A stretch of DNA of 64,000 nucleotides, taken from assembly GCF_007644045.2 (NCBI RefSeq), contig NZ_VMDW02000058.1, positions 16,962-80,961 on the forward strand. Reading direction: 5' to 3'. The notes below the pieces were generated by a model that was given only the letters and a program-made list of their open reading frames with translations, was not told where the DNA came from and made no database searches. Below, piece after piece: positions 17,719-26,442 of this stretch. Made by a program: the position numbers and the translations under genes. The first letter of the stretch is position 1, and every line of letters begins with the position of its first letter. This DNA is from Vogesella urethralis (GTDB lineage: Bacteria > Pseudomonadota > Gammaproteobacteria > Burkholderiales > Chromobacteriaceae).

Positions 17719-18242
17719 ACGACTTGCTGATCATCGACGACGACGTGGCCTTTGCCACGGTGCTGGCGCGCAGCCTGACGCGGCGCGGCTATGCCGTACG
17801 CCATGCGGCCAACCCCGATGCGGCGCTGGGCGAAGTTGCGGCGGCGCCGCCGCCGCACATTATCCTCGACCTCAACCTGGCCGGCGAAAGCGGCCTGCGC
17901 CTGCTGCCGCTGTTGCTGGAAAAAGCCCCGGCGGCACGGATTCTGGTCTTGACCGGCTACGCCAGCATCGCCACCGCCGTGGAGGCGGTGAAGCTGGGCG
18001 CGGTCAACTATCTGGCCAAACCGGCCGGTGTCGACGACATCCTGAACGCATTGGGCCAGGTGGCGGCCAACCCCGAGCAGGACGTCACCACGCAGCCGAT
18101 GTCGCTCAAGCGCGTCAGCTGGGAGCACCTGCAGCGCGTGCTGGCCGAGCACGACGGTAATGTGTCGGCCACCGCCCGGGCGTTGAACATGCACCGCCGC
18201 ACGCTGCAGCGCATGCTGGCCAAGCGGCCGGTGAAGAACTGA
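17715..18242 (+). CDS. regA: RegA/PrrA/RoxR-type response regulator
   Basis: A 175-residue regulator with a receiver domain (acidic IIDDD at 6-10, phosphorylated D52 in LDLNLAGESGL, LTGYAS, K in YLAKPAG) and a Fis-like helix-turn-helix at the end (GNVSATARALNMHRRTLQRML), nearly the invariant RegA DNA-recognition helix. Size and architecture match RegA/PrrA/ActR/RoxR. Expression is coupled to the kinase by ATGA overlap. Confidence 0.9.
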   Translation: MNDLLIIDDDVAFATVLARSLTRRGYAVRHAANPDAALGEVAAAPPPHIILDLNLAGESGLRLLPLLLEKAPAARILVLTGYASIATAVEAVKLGAVNYLAKPAGVDDILNALGQVAANPEQDVTTQPMSLKRVSWEHLQRVLAEHDGNVSATARALNMHRRTLQRMLAKRPVKN

Positions 18243-18280
18243 GACAGGCACCGGCCCGGCAGGCTGCTGGCGTGGTGAAC

Positions 18281-18313
18281 ACAAGGGCTGCTTGCCATGC
18301 AAGCAGCCCTTGT
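18281..18313 (+). terminator. Strong inverted repeat after the response regulator
   Basis: ACAAGGGCTGCTTGC and GCAAGCAGCCCTTGT form a perfect 15-bp stem with a 3-nt loop, followed by only a short U-run (GCTGTTT). It is probably a transcript-end or stabilising hairpin for regBA. Confidence 0.6.
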
Positions 18314-18451
18314 GCTGTTTGACGGATTGCCAGTTGCTTGGATTGCGGTAGCGGTCAATGCCTATGGGATTGATGCAGTCTGTTTAGCCTGCTTGGCGAA
18401 CAAAATCACCACGTGCAAGCGGAACTTATTGCCAATCCCCTGATAAAACAA

Positions 18452-18606
18452 TGGACAATCTAGAGTAATTGCCTTAAATTGTGCAGCGCACTCAAGCCGA
18501 AAGGTTTTTGTGGTGTTAGCCCCTCGAAGCATCGTGTCGGCCCAGCCGGCGAGATGTTTCTTCCTCGTGTTGGCCCCTGTGGAGTATCCCAGGGGATTTT
18601 TTTTTG
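18452..18606 (+). ncRNA. Candidate small RNA with own promoter and terminator
   Basis: TGGACA (18452-18457), a 17-nt spacer and TAAATT (18475-18480) make a reasonable sigma-70 promoter. About 95 nt downstream is a strong plus-strand terminator: CCCCTG (18574-18579) paired with CAGGGG (18590-18595), an inner GGA/TCC extension, then nine or more T. No credible reading frame lies between. The expected RNA is about 120 nt, starting near 18487. It contains three similar pieces of the form GTGTYRGCCC (around 18511, 18535 and 18567), which could be C-rich target-binding loops. This is inference from sequence signals only. Confidence 0.5.
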
Positions 18607-18610
18607 CCCG

Positions 18611-20422
18611 TCATCCGGGCGTGCCCCCAGCCGTGGCCGTCGCGGCTGCCACCCGGAAGCGCAGCGTAAAGCGCGTGCCGCCGCCCGGTGGCGTATCGCA
18701 TTCCAGGCTGGCATGCAGTAATTGCGCCAGCAAGGGCAGCATCTGGAACCCCAGCGAGCGGCCCGGGCCCGGGTAGCTGCCGGCCGGCAGGCCGCAGCCG
18801 TTGTCGCGCACCACCAGGCAGGTGGTGTCGCCGTCTTGTTGCAAGTCCAGGTAAATGTCCCCCAGGCCGCTGGCAAACGCGTGGTGTATGGCGTTGCTGA
18901 TCAGCTCGCTGACCAGCAAGCCCAGCGGTATGCCCTGCGACATCGCCAGCATCACTTCCTTGGCCGCCGGCTGGTAATGCAGCCGGATGTCGCCGTGTGC
19001 CGGTTGCAGCAGTTGCAGCAGACGGTGCAGGTAATCGCCCAGCGGCAAGTGGGCGAAGTCCTTGCGCTCGTACAGCAGCTGGTGGATCAGCGCCATGGCG
19101 CGCACGTGGTTCTGGCTGTCGGCCAGCGCGGCCTGCACTTCGGCACTGGCGTGGCGCGCCTGCAATTGCAGCAGATTGGAGATCACCTGCAGGTTGTCGT
19201 TGACGCGGTGGTGCACCTCGCCCAGCAGCGCGGTTTTTTCCTGCAGCGCCTGTTCGATGGCCTGTCGCGCCTGATAGCGCTCGGTAATGTCGGTGATCGA
19301 CGCCAGCACGTGCGGCTTGCCGCCCACCAGCAAAGGTGTCAGGCCGATCTCGCACGGAAACAGGCTGCCGTCGCGGCGCCGGGCCTGCAGCACCTGGCTG
19401 CTGGCGATATCCCGGCTGGCAGGGGCTTGCATGTAGTGCTGTACCCGGGCTCGGTGCGACTCGCGCAGGGTTTCCGGCAGCAGATAGTCGAAGTGCTGCC
19501 CCAGCAGCGTGGCGCGCGGGTAGCCGAACAGGCTTTCCATGCGCTGGTTCACCAGCCGGATCAGCCCCTGGCTATCGATCATCATCAGCCCGTCGGGGAT
19601 GGCCTCGACCACTTCGCGCAGCAGGGCTTCGTTTTGGCGCAGCGCGTCTTCGCTGCGCTTGCGGGCGCTGATGTCGATGGCGGAGGCGATCAGGTGGGTG
19701 ATCTGGCCGTGCTCGTCGCGTAACGGCGCCAGCATGAAGTCGATCGGCAAGCGGCTGTCGCCAGCCATGCGGACCACCACGTCAAAGCGCGACACCTCGC
19801 CACAGGCGGCCTGCATCACGGCGTGCTCCAGCTGGGCCTGGACGTGCGGGGCGTAGCTCCACCAGTAGCAATCCCAGAATTTCAGCCCGTACACATCGCT
19901 CATGCGGATGCCGGCGGCTTCCAGCGGTGCACGGTTGGCGCTGTGCAGGGTGCCGTCCGGACTGAGTACGCCGACAAAGGTGAACAGGTTGTCCAGCACG
20001 CGGCGGACGTGGGCGTCGTTTTCGCGTTGCAGGCGCTCGGCTTCGTGGCGGACGGTGACGTCCTCCACCATGGCGATGATGCCGGCTGGCTGGCCGTCGC
20101 GCCCCGGCAGCGGGTGATAGCTGGCTTCCCAGTGCCGCAATTTGCCGGAGCCGGGCGGGATCTCGGCACAGGCGGCAAAGCGGGTGCGCGCCTGGTTGCT
20201 GGCCAGCACCGCCTGCATGATGGTTTCCAGCCCGGGGCCGGCGTCCGGCAGCACGTCTCGCGGCCGCTGGCCGATATGGGCGGCTGCCGGCAGCCCGTTG
20301 GAGGCGGCCAGCAAGGCGTTGATGTGCAGGTAGCGGCACTCGGCGTCCAGCACCGCAATGCCGATCGGGGCCGTCTCCAGCAGGCTGGTGATCAGCAGCT
20401 GTGGGTCGGGTTCGGTGGCCAT
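18611..20422 (-). CDS. Multi-PAS sensor histidine kinase, HisKA_2 (HWE-like) type
   Basis: A soluble kinase of about 603 residues with three PAS units (about 10-130, 140-270 and 280-400, each ending in a PAC-like DITxR motif). A HisKA_2 dimerisation domain follows, with phosphoacceptor His in LLGEVHHRVNDNLQVISNLLQLQ, and then a HATPase domain (ELISNAIHHAF; DNGCGLP). No membrane helices are seen. No response regulator is adjacent, so it is an orphan. I take the ATG at 20422, which has AGG 7 nt upstream, over a GTG at 20449 without a spaced Shine-Dalgarno. Ligand unknown; the middle PAS is aromatic-rich (FWDCYWWSYAP). Confidence 0.88.
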   Translation of the reverse strand: MATEPDPQLLITSLLETAPIGIAVLDAECRYLHINALLAASNGLPAAAHIGQRPRDVLPDAGPGLETIMQAVLASNQARTRFAACAEIPPGSGKLRHWEASYHPLPGRDGQPAGIIAMVEDVTVRHEAERLQRENDAHVRRVLDNLFTFVGVLSPDGTLHSANRAPLEAAGIRMSDVYGLKFWDCYWWSYAPHVQAQLEHAVMQAACGEVSRFDVVVRMAGDSRLPIDFMLAPLRDEHGQITHLIASAIDISARKRSEDALRQNEALLREVVEAIPDGLMMIDSQGLIRLVNQRMESLFGYPRATLLGQHFDYLLPETLRESHRARVQHYMQAPASRDIASSQVLQARRRDGSLFPCEIGLTPLLVGGKPHVLASITDITERYQARQAIEQALQEKTALLGEVHHRVNDNLQVISNLLQLQARHASAEVQAALADSQNHVRAMALIHQLLYERKDFAHLPLGDYLHRLLQLLQPAHGDIRLHYQPAAKEVMLAMSQGIPLGLLVSELISNAIHHAFASGLGDIYLDLQQDGDTTCLVVRDNGCGLPAGSYPGPGRSLGFQMLPLLAQLLHASLECDTPPGGGTRFTLRFRVAAATATAGGTPG

Positions 20423-20544
20423 GCGCTTACCTGTTAGTGATGGATTCACTCCTCAGGATAGCCATTTGTCCTGAAAGCACAATGCTATTTCAATCGTTTA
20501 CTATCAATAAGATGCGTGCATGCAACGCATAAGAGCAGGTAATG

Positions 20545-21927
20545 CTAGAGCCAGCGCCCCGGGTTCATCAGGCCTTGCGGGTCCAGCAGCTGCTTGATGC
20601 CGCGCATCAGCGTCAGCGCGGCCGGGTCTTTGTAGCGTTGCAGCCAGTGCGCCTTCAGCTGGCCGACACCGTGTTCGGCGGCCAAGGTGCCGCGGTAGCG
20701 GTAGACGTGCTCGTAGACGATGGCGTTCACCGCGTCTTCGTCGGCAAACAGCTCGGCGTTGCCAGGGCGGGTATAGCTGATGTTGTAGTGCAGGTTGCCG
20801 TCGCCAGCGTGGCCGAAGGCGACGATGCGCACGCCGGGGAAGGCCGCCTCCAGCGCATCACCACAGCTGGCCAGGAAGGCCGGGATGGCCGAGCTGGGTA
20901 CGCCGATATCGTGCTTGATGCTGGGGCCTTCGCGCTTTTGCATGTCGGAGATGTCTTCGCGCAGCTGCCACAGGCTGGCGCGTTCGGCTTCGCTTTGCGC
21001 CAGCACGCCGTCGCGGAAGTCTTGCTGACCCAGCCACTGTTCGAAGCTGGCTTGCAGCGCGGCCGGCTCGCCGCCATCGGACAGCTCCACCAGCAGCGCC
21101 CATGGTGCAAAGAACGGCATGCAGCCGGGCTTGTGTCGCTCGGAGATGCGCTGGCAGGGTTCGGAGATCATCTCGAAGGTGGTAAGGCGGTCGCCAAAGC
21201 GTGCCTGCAACGCGTTCAGCGTGGCAATGGCGGCCTCGGCGCTGTCTACCGCCAGCAGCGCGGTGCTGTAGGCGGTAGGTAGCGCAAACAGTTTCAGCGT
21301 GGCGCCGGTAATCAGCCCCAGCTGGCCTTCTGCGCCGATGAACAGCTGCTTCACGTCCAGCCCGGTGGTGTCCTTGCGCAGCGCGGACAGCGCGTCCAGC
21401 AGCGTGCCGTCCGGCAGCACCACTTCCAGCCCCAGCGTCAGCTCGCGCATGGTGCCGTAGCGCAGCACCGCCAGGCCACCGGCGTTGGTGGACAGGTTGC
21501 CGCCGATCTGGCAGCTGCCCTCGCTGGCCAGCGACAGCGGAAACAGCCGCCCCACGCCGGCAGCCGCCTGCTGTACCTGGGCCAGCGTGCAGCCGGCGTC
21601 CACGGTGATGGACTGGTTGGCCGCATCGATATGGCGCACGCGCTGCATGCGGCGCAGGCCGATGATCAGCTGGCGGCCGCTGCCATCCGGCGTGGCGGCG
21701 CCGCAGGTAGAGGTGTTGCCGCCTTGCGGCACGATGGCGATGCCTTCGGCCGCGCACAGGCGCACCAAGGCCGAGACCTCATCGCGGCTGGCCGGCAGCG
21801 CCATCGCCAGTGGCCGGCCGCTATAGCGGCCGCGCATGTCGGTGACCGCCGGGGCCAGGTCGTGCGGGTCGGTCAGCAGGTTGGCCGCACCCACGATGGC
21901 GGCCAGGCGGGCGTGCAGATCAGTCAT
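20545..21927 (-). CDS. FAD-linked oxidase, D-2-hydroxyacid dehydrogenase (GlcD/D-2-hydroxyglutarate dehydrogenase type)
   Basis: A 460-residue protein of the VAO/PCMH flavoprotein family. The FAD-binding part is at about 40-220, including PQGGNTSTCGAATPDG and IGGNLSTNAGGLAVLRYGTMRELTLGLEVVLPDG. The C-terminal FAD-oxidase domain contains the metal-binding pattern GHAGDGNLHYN and ends AEHGVGQLKAHWL...DPQGLMNPGRWL. It oxidises a D-2-hydroxyacid such as D-2-hydroxyglutarate, D-lactate or glycolate. The ATG at 21927 overlaps the upstream cysteine-rich gene, suggesting a shared function. Confidence 0.88.
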   Translation of the reverse strand: MTDLHARLAAIVGAANLLTDPHDLAPAVTDMRGRYSGRPLAMALPASRDEVSALVRLCAAEGIAIVPQGGNTSTCGAATPDGSGRQLIIGLRRMQRVRHIDAANQSITVDAGCTLAQVQQAAAGVGRLFPLSLASEGSCQIGGNLSTNAGGLAVLRYGTMRELTLGLEVVLPDGTLLDALSALRKDTTGLDVKQLFIGAEGQLGLITGATLKLFALPTAYSTALLAVDSAEAAIATLNALQARFGDRLTTFEMISEPCQRISERHKPGCMPFFAPWALLVELSDGGEPAALQASFEQWLGQQDFRDGVLAQSEAERASLWQLREDISDMQKREGPSIKHDIGVPSSAIPAFLASCGDALEAAFPGVRIVAFGHAGDGNLHYNISYTRPGNAELFADEDAVNAIVYEHVYRYRGTLAAEHGVGQLKAHWLQRYKDPAALTLMRGIKQLLDPQGLMNPGRWL

Positions 21928-22261
21928 CTTCGGTTTCCGGTTCGGGGTAGGCCTCGACATAGGCATCGCAGCCGTGGCCAATGGCCAGATAGCGGCGCGC
22001 CAGGCGCAGGAACAGCGGCTGGGCCAGCGCAGGCAGCCAGCGCAGGTAGTGACGCGGCGCCAGCAGCAGGCCGCAGCCGTAGCGGCTACCCGCGGTTTGC
22101 CATTGCAGCGCCGGGCACGGGCCGTGGCGATGCGCCAGCAGCAGCCGTGACAGCGGGCAGGGCGCGGCGGCACAGCATACGCCACAGCCGTTGCACGGTG
22201 CCCCCGGCGCCGGCTTGGCCGGGGCCTCGCGCTGAAGCCAGATGCGCTGCGGCGGCGCCAC
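21920..22261 (-). CDS. Small cysteine-rich protein (CNGCGVCC cluster) coupled to the FAD oxidase
   Basis: A 113-residue protein from a GTG at 22261. Its centre carries CNGCGVCCAAAPCPL followed by CPALQW and YGCGLLL, eight cysteines in a compact arrangement suited to binding an iron-sulfur cluster or zinc. The C-terminal half is hydrophobic and aromatic, ending in an acidic tail (EPETEDD). It overlaps the start of the FAD-linked oxidase by 8 nt and starts 9 nt after the GST gene. A possible role is an electron-transfer or metal-handling partner for the oxidase, which is inferred. The start is uncertain because no strong Shine-Dalgarno is visible. Confidence 0.65.
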   Translation of the reverse strand: MAPPQRIWLQREAPAKPAPGAPCNGCGVCCAAAPCPLSRLLLAHRHGPCPALQWQTAGSRYGCGLLLAPRHYLRWLPALAQPLFLRLARRYLAIGHGCDAYVEAYPEPETEDD

Positions 22262-22269
22262 GGCAGGGT

Positions 22270-22893
22270 TTACTCGTGGAAGTCCGGCGCCATCAGTGTG
22301 GCGATCGGCTCCCAGCCCGGTTGCGCGGCAATGCGCGCCAGCCAGGCGGCGACATGCGGCCAGGCGTCCAGCGTCAGGCCGGCGTCTTCGATCAGCCACA
22401 GGTAGCCGCTGCAGGACAGGTCGGCGATGGTCAGGCCGCTGGGCAGCAGGTAGTCCTGCTTGGCCAGGTGGGCGTCCAGCACGTCCAGGTCGCGGCGGGT
22501 ACGGGTTTCCATCCACGCTTCGGCGCCCGGGTCCAGCGGCGAAAACAGGCGCGAGTAGCGCAGGTTGGGCAGCGAAAACCCGATGCGGTTGGCTTCCCAG
22601 CTCAGCCATTCGCGAATGCCCTGGCGCTCGCCGGGCTGGCCGGCCAGTACGCCTTCGCTTTCGGCCAGCCATTGCAGGATGGCGTTGGATTGCACCATCG
22701 GCACGCCGTCTACCACCAGGGCCGGAACTTCGTCCCAGCGGCTGGCGGCGCGGAATTCAGGCTCGCGCTCTTCGCGCGGCAAGTGCAGCGACACGTGGCG
22801 GTATTCGTGCGACACATCGCCCAGTACCAGGGCCAGGCGGACTTTATAGCTGTGGCCGGACAGACGGTTGCCGAACAGGGTGATAGTGCTCAT
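22270..22893 (-). CDS. Glutathione S-transferase family protein
   Basis: A 207-residue two-domain GST. The N-terminal thioredoxin-like half has LFGNRLSGHSYKVRLAL, the cis-Pro loop DEVPALVVDG and the QSNAILQWLAE glutathione-binding motif. The helical half includes the N-capping box LTIADLSCSGYLWL. Ser12 rather than Cys or Tyr is at the catalytic position. First gene of a minus-strand group with the cysteine-rich protein and FAD oxidase; substrate unknown. Confidence 0.9.
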   Translation of the reverse strand: MSTITLFGNRLSGHSYKVRLALVLGDVSHEYRHVSLHLPREEREPEFRAASRWDEVPALVVDGVPMVQSNAILQWLAESEGVLAGQPGERQGIREWLSWEANRIGFSLPNLRYSRLFSPLDPGAEAWMETRTRRDLDVLDAHLAKQDYLLPSGLTIADLSCSGYLWLIEDAGLTLDAWPHVAAWLARIAAQPGWEPIATLMAPDFHE

Positions 22894-22973
22894 GAGGGGT
22901 CCTGTGCCAGAGGCGGATGCGTAAAAGCACGATCATACGCCCAAGGCCTCGCCTTGGCAGCCCTGGCGCCCGC

Positions 22974-23621
22974 TTACAGCCAGCCGCTTGGCAGGCGTTG
23001 GCTTAGCCACAGCAGGATTTCGGCGCCTGCCCACCACAGCAGGCCCACGTACAGCCAGGCCAGCACCGTGGTGACGTAGCCGGCTAGCAGCAGGCCGCCG
23101 TCCCGCACGCGCAGGCCCCAGGCCAGCAGCGCGATGGCGGCGGCAGGCACCACGTTGTCGAACGATACCAGCGGCATCGGCGTCATCATCGACGCGCCGG
23201 CCAGCGCCAGCATCAGCGCGTTGGGCAGCCGCCAGCGCGGGCTGCTCAGAGCCAGCAGGCGGGGTTGGCTAATGCGGCCCAGCACGCCGGCCAGGCGGTG
23301 CAGGACGCGGTGTAGCGGGCCGTGCAGCGCATCCGGCACCTGGCGGCGCCCCAGCCAGCCCGGCAGCGCGAGCGGCTTGCCCAGCAGCAGCGACAGCGCC
23401 ACCAGCAGGCAGAAGGCACCGACGGTGGTGGCCATGCCCGGAATGGCCACCGGCAGCAGCAAGGGTGCGGCTAACAGGCCCAGCCAGGTCAGCTGCTGGC
23501 GCGGGTGGCGGCCGATGACGTCGGCCAGCGTGCCGTGCTGCAATTGCTGCGCGGCCAGCGCGATGCGCAGCCAGCTGCTGCGGGGCGAATTTTTAAGAGA
23601 GCGGGGGCGGGAAGACAGCAT
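22974..23621 (-). CDS. ExoD-family membrane protein
   Basis: A 215-residue membrane protein with about five hydrophobic segments. LADVIGRHPRQQ..WLGLLAAPLLLPVAIPGM near the N-terminus and a P-rich turn in the middle fit the ExoD (exopolysaccharide synthesis) family. The precise function of ExoD proteins is poorly defined. Confidence 0.78.
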   Translation of the reverse strand: MLSSRPRSLKNSPRSSWLRIALAAQQLQHGTLADVIGRHPRQQLTWLGLLAAPLLLPVAIPGMATTVGAFCLLVALSLLLGKPLALPGWLGRRQVPDALHGPLHRVLHRLAGVLGRISQPRLLALSSPRWRLPNALMLALAGASMMTPMPLVSFDNVVPAAAIALLAWGLRVRDGGLLLAGYVTTVLAWLYVGLLWWAGAEILLWLSQRLPSGWL

Positions 23622-23676
23622 GGTGGCGGCAAGGTGAGGGCAACAGTGCGGTGCGACCGCACGCTTGCGCGCCGGT

Positions 23677-25032
23677 TCATTTCTGCCAGTAGGTTTTGAC
23701 GTTGACGAACTCGTACAGGCCGAACTCGGACAGCTCGCGGCCGTAGCCGGAAGCCTTCACGCCGCCAAACGGCAGCCGCAGGTCGGAGCTGGTGTAACGG
23801 TTGATGAACACGGCGCCGGCTTCGATGTCGCGGCCCAGCTGCCAGGCGCGTTCCACATCGGCACTGAAAATGCTGGCGCCCAGGCCGAACGGCGTGTCGT
23901 TGGCCAGCCGCAGCGCGTCGGCCTCGTCGCGGGCACGCAGGATGCTAGCCACCGGGCCGAACACTTCTTCCTGGTACACGCGGCAAGCCGGTGTGACGTG
24001 GTCCAGCACCGTGGCCGGGTAGAAGAAGCCGGCACCGTGGGGCATCACGCCGCCGGCCAGCAGGCTGGCGCCGTGGCTGACCGCGTCCAGCACCTGGGCG
24101 TGGAGCGCCTCGCGCAAATCGGCGCGTGCCAGCGGCGCCAGCGTGGTGTGGTCGTCGGCCGGGTGGCCGGGGCGCAGCGCTGCCACGTGTTGCAGAAAGC
24201 GCGCCACGAAGGCGTCGGCGATTTCGGGTACCACGATCATGCGCTTGGCGGCGTTGCAGCTCTGGCCTGCGTCGCGGTAGCGCGAGTGGGCGGCTTCTTG
24301 CGCAGCGGCGTCGATGTCGGCGTCGGCCAGCACGATGAACGGGTTGCTGCCGCCCAGCTCCAGCACGGTTTTCTTCAGGTGGCGGCCAGCCATGGCCGCT
24401 ACCTGGCGGCCGGCGCTGGTGGAGCCGGTAAACGCCACCGCGTCGCAGCCCTTGATGGCGTCTTCGGCCAGGTCGTGGTTGATCCAGGCCACGTCCAGTA
24501 CGTCCAGCCCGGCTTCGCGCACGATATCCAGCAGCAGCGCCGTGCATTGCGGCACCGACGGCGCCGGTTTCACCAGACAGCCGTTGCCGGCCATCAGCGC
24601 CGGCACGGCAAAGCGCAGCACCTGCCACACCGGGTAGTTCCACGGCATGATGGCCAGTACCAGGCCCAGCGGCTCGAACGCCACGCCACTACGGCTGGCC
24701 TGGGTGGGGATGTCTTTGGGCGCCAGCAGCGCCGGCGCCAGCTCGGCGTAGTAGCGGATCAGCTGTGCCGACTTGTCGATCTCGGCCAAGCATTCGCGCT
24801 CCAGCTTGCCCACTTCCAGCGATACCAGCGCGGCCAGCGCGTGGCGATGGGCGCTGAGGGTGTCGGCCAGCCGCAGCAGGCGCGCCGCCCGGGTGGCGGT
24901 ATCGAGGTGGGCCCAGCGGTGTTGGGCGTGGCGCAGGGTGGCCAACTGGCTGGTCAGCTGTTCGCTGCTGCTGACGGGGCGGGTGAACACGACTTCGCCG
25001 GAGGCGGGGTTACAGCTGGTAAACGCGGTCAT
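23677..25032 (-). CDS. NAD(P)-dependent aldehyde dehydrogenase (succinate-semialdehyde dehydrogenase-like)
   Basis: A 451-residue ALDH. MPWNYPVWQVLRFAVPAL starts the cofactor fold, GSTSAGRQVAA is the Rossmann turn, the general base lies in LELGGSNPF and the catalytic Cys in DAGQSCNAAKR. The C-terminal GGVKASGYGRELSEFGLYEFVNVKTYW is typical of the GabD/YneI group. The short N-terminus and GQSCNA context suggest the YneI (Sad) subtype. The ATG at 25032 (MTAFTSCNPASGE) matches the family start. Confidence 0.9.
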   Translation of the reverse strand: MTAFTSCNPASGEVVFTRPVSSSEQLTSQLATLRHAQHRWAHLDTATRAARLLRLADTLSAHRHALAALVSLEVGKLERECLAEIDKSAQLIRYYAELAPALLAPKDIPTQASRSGVAFEPLGLVLAIMPWNYPVWQVLRFAVPALMAGNGCLVKPAPSVPQCTALLLDIVREAGLDVLDVAWINHDLAEDAIKGCDAVAFTGSTSAGRQVAAMAGRHLKKTVLELGGSNPFIVLADADIDAAAQEAAHSRYRDAGQSCNAAKRMIVVPEIADAFVARFLQHVAALRPGHPADDHTTLAPLARADLREALHAQVLDAVSHGASLLAGGVMPHGAGFFYPATVLDHVTPACRVYQEEVFGPVASILRARDEADALRLANDTPFGLGASIFSADVERAWQLGRDIEAGAVFINRYTSSDLRLPFGGVKASGYGRELSEFGLYEFVNVKTYWQK

Positions 25033-25084
25033 GGCAGGGCGTAGTAAGAGGGTTACATGACGGGTAGTACCGCACTGTAACAAA

Positions 25085-25133
25085 TGCGGCCAACCCTGAC
25101 CACGCTGCAGCAGCAGGGGCAAGGTTGGCCGCA
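25085..25133. repeat. Inverted pair of the over-represented 11-mer between aldehyde dehydrogenase and nitronate monooxygenase genes
   Basis: TGCGGCCAACC (25085-25095) and GGTTGGCCGCA (25123-25133) are perfect inverted copies 27 nt apart in a 121-nt gap. They could form an 11-bp stem. The second copy lies 20 nt past the stop of the minus-strand nitronate monooxygenase gene. No U-tract follows, so termination is not assured. Confidence 0.7.
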
Positions 25134-25153
25134 GGGTGCGCAGCGCTTGCCGT

Positions 25154-26329
25154 TCAGGCCGGCTGCAGGTCCAGCGGTTTTTCGCCGGTGAGGAAGTAGT
25201 GGATGGTTTCGCTGGCGCTGCGGATGGCGTCGCCAAACGGCAGCGGGTCGGCGCCGCGGAAGAACAGCCCCTTGCTGACTTCGCCACGGAAGGCGGCCGC
25301 CAGTTTGAGGTCGATGCAGAACTGGCCCACCTTGGCCAGGCCATCACGCAGGCCGCACACGGTGAGGCAGTTCAGCGCCTGCGTGCAGCGTGCCGGGTCG
25401 GCCTTGGCGTTGGCCTGCAGCTTGTCCTCGCGCTTGAGGTAGCTTTTGAGGAACGGCGTCAGCACGCCGCGCGCCGGCAGGCCGGCTACCGACATGAACT
25501 CGGCAATGTCGTCGCGGCTGGCACCGGCCAGCGTGCGCTTGAAGTTGATGTGGGCGTCGCCGTCGCTGGTGACGGCAAACGCGGTGCCGATCTGCACGCC
25601 GCTGGCGCCGTAGCCGTTGAGGTAGGTTTGCACCTTCTCGTGGCTGTTGACGCCGCCTGCCACGATCAGCGGAATGCGCTCGCGCTCCAGCCCCAGCCCT
25701 TTGAATAGCTCGAAGGTTTCTTCCAGCACGCGGGCGAAGTCGAACTTGGCATCGCCGACGTCGCCAATACGGGCGGCACCCAGGTGGCCACCGGCGTGGT
25801 TGGGGTGCTCGATGACGATAGCGTCCGGCAGGCGGCCCTTTTTCATCCAGCGCTTCAGCACAATGCCGATGCCGCGCGACTCGGACAGGATAGGGATCAG
25901 CGCCACGTCGGGGTGGCTGGCGGTCATTTCGGGCAGGTCCAGCGGCAGGCCGGCGCCCATCACCACGGCGTGGGCACCCGACTCGCACGCCTGGCGTACC
26001 AGTGCGGCGTGGTTGTCCACGGCTTTCATCACGTTGACGGCTACCATGCCGTGGCCTTCGGCACGCGTCAGTGCCCCTTTGATTTCGCGGTCCAGCGCGA
26101 TCAGGTTCAGGCGGTTGATGCCGTCCTGCCCCTGCTGGTTGGCCGCGTCGGCCATCAGGTCGTCGTGCAGGTGGCGCAGGTCCACGCTGGCCACGGTGCC
26201 GACGCCACCGGCGCGGGCCACGGCACCGGCCAGCTGCTTGGCAGAAATGCCGACGCCCATGCCCCCCTGCACGATGGGCAGGAGTTCACGGCCACGGATG
26301 ACAAGCGGGGAAAAGAGAGAGCGGGACAT
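25154..26329 (-). CDS. Nitronate monooxygenase / 2-nitropropane dioxygenase-like flavoprotein
   Basis: A 391-residue FMN-dependent TIM-barrel protein. PIVQGGMGVGISAKQLAGAVARAGGVGTVAS (N-terminal FMN-binding turn), EHPNHAGGHLG (a conserved HAGGH-type loop), IVAGGVNSHEKV and GASGVQIGTAFAVTSD (phosphate-binding) are present. An internal insert with C-X5-C-X3-C (CTQALNCLTVC) is seen near the end. The ATG at 26329 is chosen over a start 25 codons upstream because the barrel begins directly after it. Substrate is probably a nitronate, but the family is broad. Confidence 0.85.
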   Translation of the reverse strand: MSRSLFSPLVIRGRELLPIVQGGMGVGISAKQLAGAVARAGGVGTVASVDLRHLHDDLMADAANQQGQDGINRLNLIALDREIKGALTRAEGHGMVAVNVMKAVDNHAALVRQACESGAHAVVMGAGLPLDLPEMTASHPDVALIPILSESRGIGIVLKRWMKKGRLPDAIVIEHPNHAGGHLGAARIGDVGDAKFDFARVLEETFELFKGLGLERERIPLIVAGGVNSHEKVQTYLNGYGASGVQIGTAFAVTSDGDAHINFKRTLAGASRDDIAEFMSVAGLPARGVLTPFLKSYLKREDKLQANAKADPARCTQALNCLTVCGLRDGLAKVGQFCIDLKLAAAFRGEVSKGLFFRGADPLPFGDAIRSASETIHYFLTGEKPLDLQPA

Positions 26330-26442
26330 GCGTGCTTTCGGGGTGGTTAGAGCAGGAGCACGATTCTGACCAGCGCAAAACAGCCGTGCGTTGACGAACG
26401 TCAAGCACGGCCGGATAGGGCGATGTCCTGCCCGGAGCCTGC

